Shown one piece after another: positions 62,771 through 64,000 of a stretch of 64,000 bases of DNA. The position numbers were made by a program, and so were the translations under genes. Source of the DNA: Apteryx mantelli (taxonomy: Eukaryota > Chordata > Aves > Apterygiformes > Apterygidae); NCBI RefSeq assembly GCF_036417845.1, contig NC_089984.1:4526001-4590000 (forward strand), in the 5' to 3' direction. The stretch's first letter is position 1; each line of letters starts with the position of its first letter. The notes under the pieces are model-generated. The model saw only the letters and a program-made list of their open reading frames with translations. It was not told the DNA's origin and did no database searches.

Positions 62771-64000
62771 ACTGAGCAATCCTAGGTGTATCCCTTCAGG
62801 GTTTGGCGGTGTCCAGACTCTTCACTGCCTGAGATCTGATCTTGCCACTTGAACGGTGCAAAGAAAGGAGGCACTTGGATGCTAGCTTCATCCCTGCAGC
62901 TGATCCCTGAAACCTCCTGTCCCACCTCCTTTCTCTCCAACTAAAAAATTAACGGAGAGGGTAAGGAACAACCCAGAAACAGGCTAAGCCCTGAACAGAA
63001 CGTGACTCAAGGCTGAAAACCATCTTCCTGTGCTGCAGAAACCAGGAATTTTACTTGTTAAGGCATGTGTATAGGAAGACAAGGATGTTGGGAAGGCTTA
63101 CGGTGCCCAGAACCTCCCACTCAGCCAATCTGAGTATATGCCCCCCAAAATCTAGTGAAATCTTGGAAGTGGGTTAGCCCGGGCCGGCACGATGGCAATC
63201 ATTTTAATTCCCTACTGTGCTGCAACGTGCAGTTCTCAACCACAAGAGAGGAATTTATCTGAAGAAAGTGCTTTCTAGACTTGGTTATATCTATACTGTC
63301 TATGATATCAGCAGGTCAACATCAAACGCAGAACAGTAAAACGAGCTCAGCTACAAAAGAACACAGACAAACCCGTGAATCTCCTGCTGTGCTGCTCATC
63401 TATTACATGCTGTGTCTGATAGGAGATTAAGAATAATGACAAATCATATTTGATAAACTCAAAACGTGAAGCACTTGAATTAGTTTGCATTCTTATTAAT
63501 AACTGTAACTGAATATCAGATTGTTACCAATCTTCATATAATGAGACAGCAGCTAACGAAGAAAAATTGAAACTTTGTTTGCATTCTGTCAAAATATAAT
63601 TATCTAGAAACAAATGCTCTATCATTATACATTCACAAGCAAAACATAATTTGGATGCAAAGTCAACATCTTAAAGCCTGTTTCATACCTCTTGCCCTTT
63701 TAGCTAAAAATGACACATCTTTTTGGATCATAGAGCTCTATTTAATTGTCAGATAGAGCCACTGGTATCCAAGTCAAATTTTCCATGTGAGAACATTCTG
63801 TAAACCTATACCAAAGCAGCATCTTCAAGAGAGAATAGCACTTCACTTTATGATTTATGCAAGTTGTATTTACAAGATTTACAGCGCGTATGACTACACA
63901 TTACCATTTTTAAATCACAATACTCTTCGAAAATTAAGAGCTTTCTGAGTGCAGCCCAATGCAAATAAGGAGCCCCATAATTTGTATGGTTAAGTATGGA

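Larger units (their letters stand above)
56625..64000. other. Upstream or intergenic DNA, no supportable genes
   Basis: Apart from the simple repeats and the candidate block listed separately I see no recognisable exon, RNA gene or transposon up to the right edge. A mildly GC-rich patch occurs at 59640-59840. Open frames are short and none has a domain I recognise. Confidence 0.38.

Noticed and set aside
1..64000. CRISPR arrays, bacterial or phage systems, tRNA or rRNA genes, endogenous retroviral genes
   Set aside because: I looked for regular spaced repeats, tRNA-like cloverleaf boxes and long retroviral frames and saw none that could be supported. Short or badly decayed retroviral LTRs would be missed by eye.

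Overview
The window reads as vertebrate nuclear DNA, most likely from a bird (a crocodilian or turtle is less likely). There are no bacterial operons, ribosome-binding sites or long dense ORFs. The base composition is mildly AT-rich, most open frames are short, and there are two CpG-dense islands. The only interspersed repeats I can recognise belong to the CR1 LINE family, including the typical avian CR1 3' end with degenerate 8-base terminal repeats. No mammalian SINE or LINE-1 sequence was seen. Essentially the whole window is non-coding.

The only protein-coding sequence I can support is one exon on the minus strand at 671-790. It has a polypyrimidine tract and CAG acceptor, a short 5' UTR with an in-frame stop, an ATG at 761, 30 codons encoding a basic stretch and then a hydrophobic signal-type segment, and a strong GTAAGG donor. 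It is the start of a secreted or single-pass membrane protein whose remaining exons lie beyond the left edge. I do not recognise the gene.

Two CpG islands could supply the transcript. One lies at about 4270-4600, has a GC box, and has a CRE-like TTACGTCA about 90 bases beyond it. The other is very GC-rich, lies at about 53280-53960, and carries two good minus-strand splice donors (exon ends at 53893 and 53495). The simplest model is a minus-strand gene with a non-coding first exon at ~53.9 kb, a ~53 kb first intron filling most of the window, and an internal alternative promoter at ~4.5 kb. The island at 53.5 kb could instead belong to another gene.

Right of ~54.1 kb is upstream or intergenic DNA with one 0.9 kb CR1 copy (55725-56624) that has lost the RT catalytic region. 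Inside the presumed intron are diverged CR1 remnants at 11400-12070, 47268-47470 (minus; interrupted by a CA microsatellite), 49440-51250 and 52921-53080. The last repeats a short part of the element just before it. Other content is microsatellites, homopolymers, a 22-base degenerate minisatellite, a strong G-quadruplex motif and several AT-rich segments dense in homeodomain, SOX, forkhead and HNF1-like sites. Those segments are candidate enhancers, but only an alignment to other genomes can show conservation.

No undescribed gene system could be demonstrated. The most informative items are the split gene with two candidate promoters, the motif-dense intronic blocks and the CR1 mosaic at 49-53 kb.
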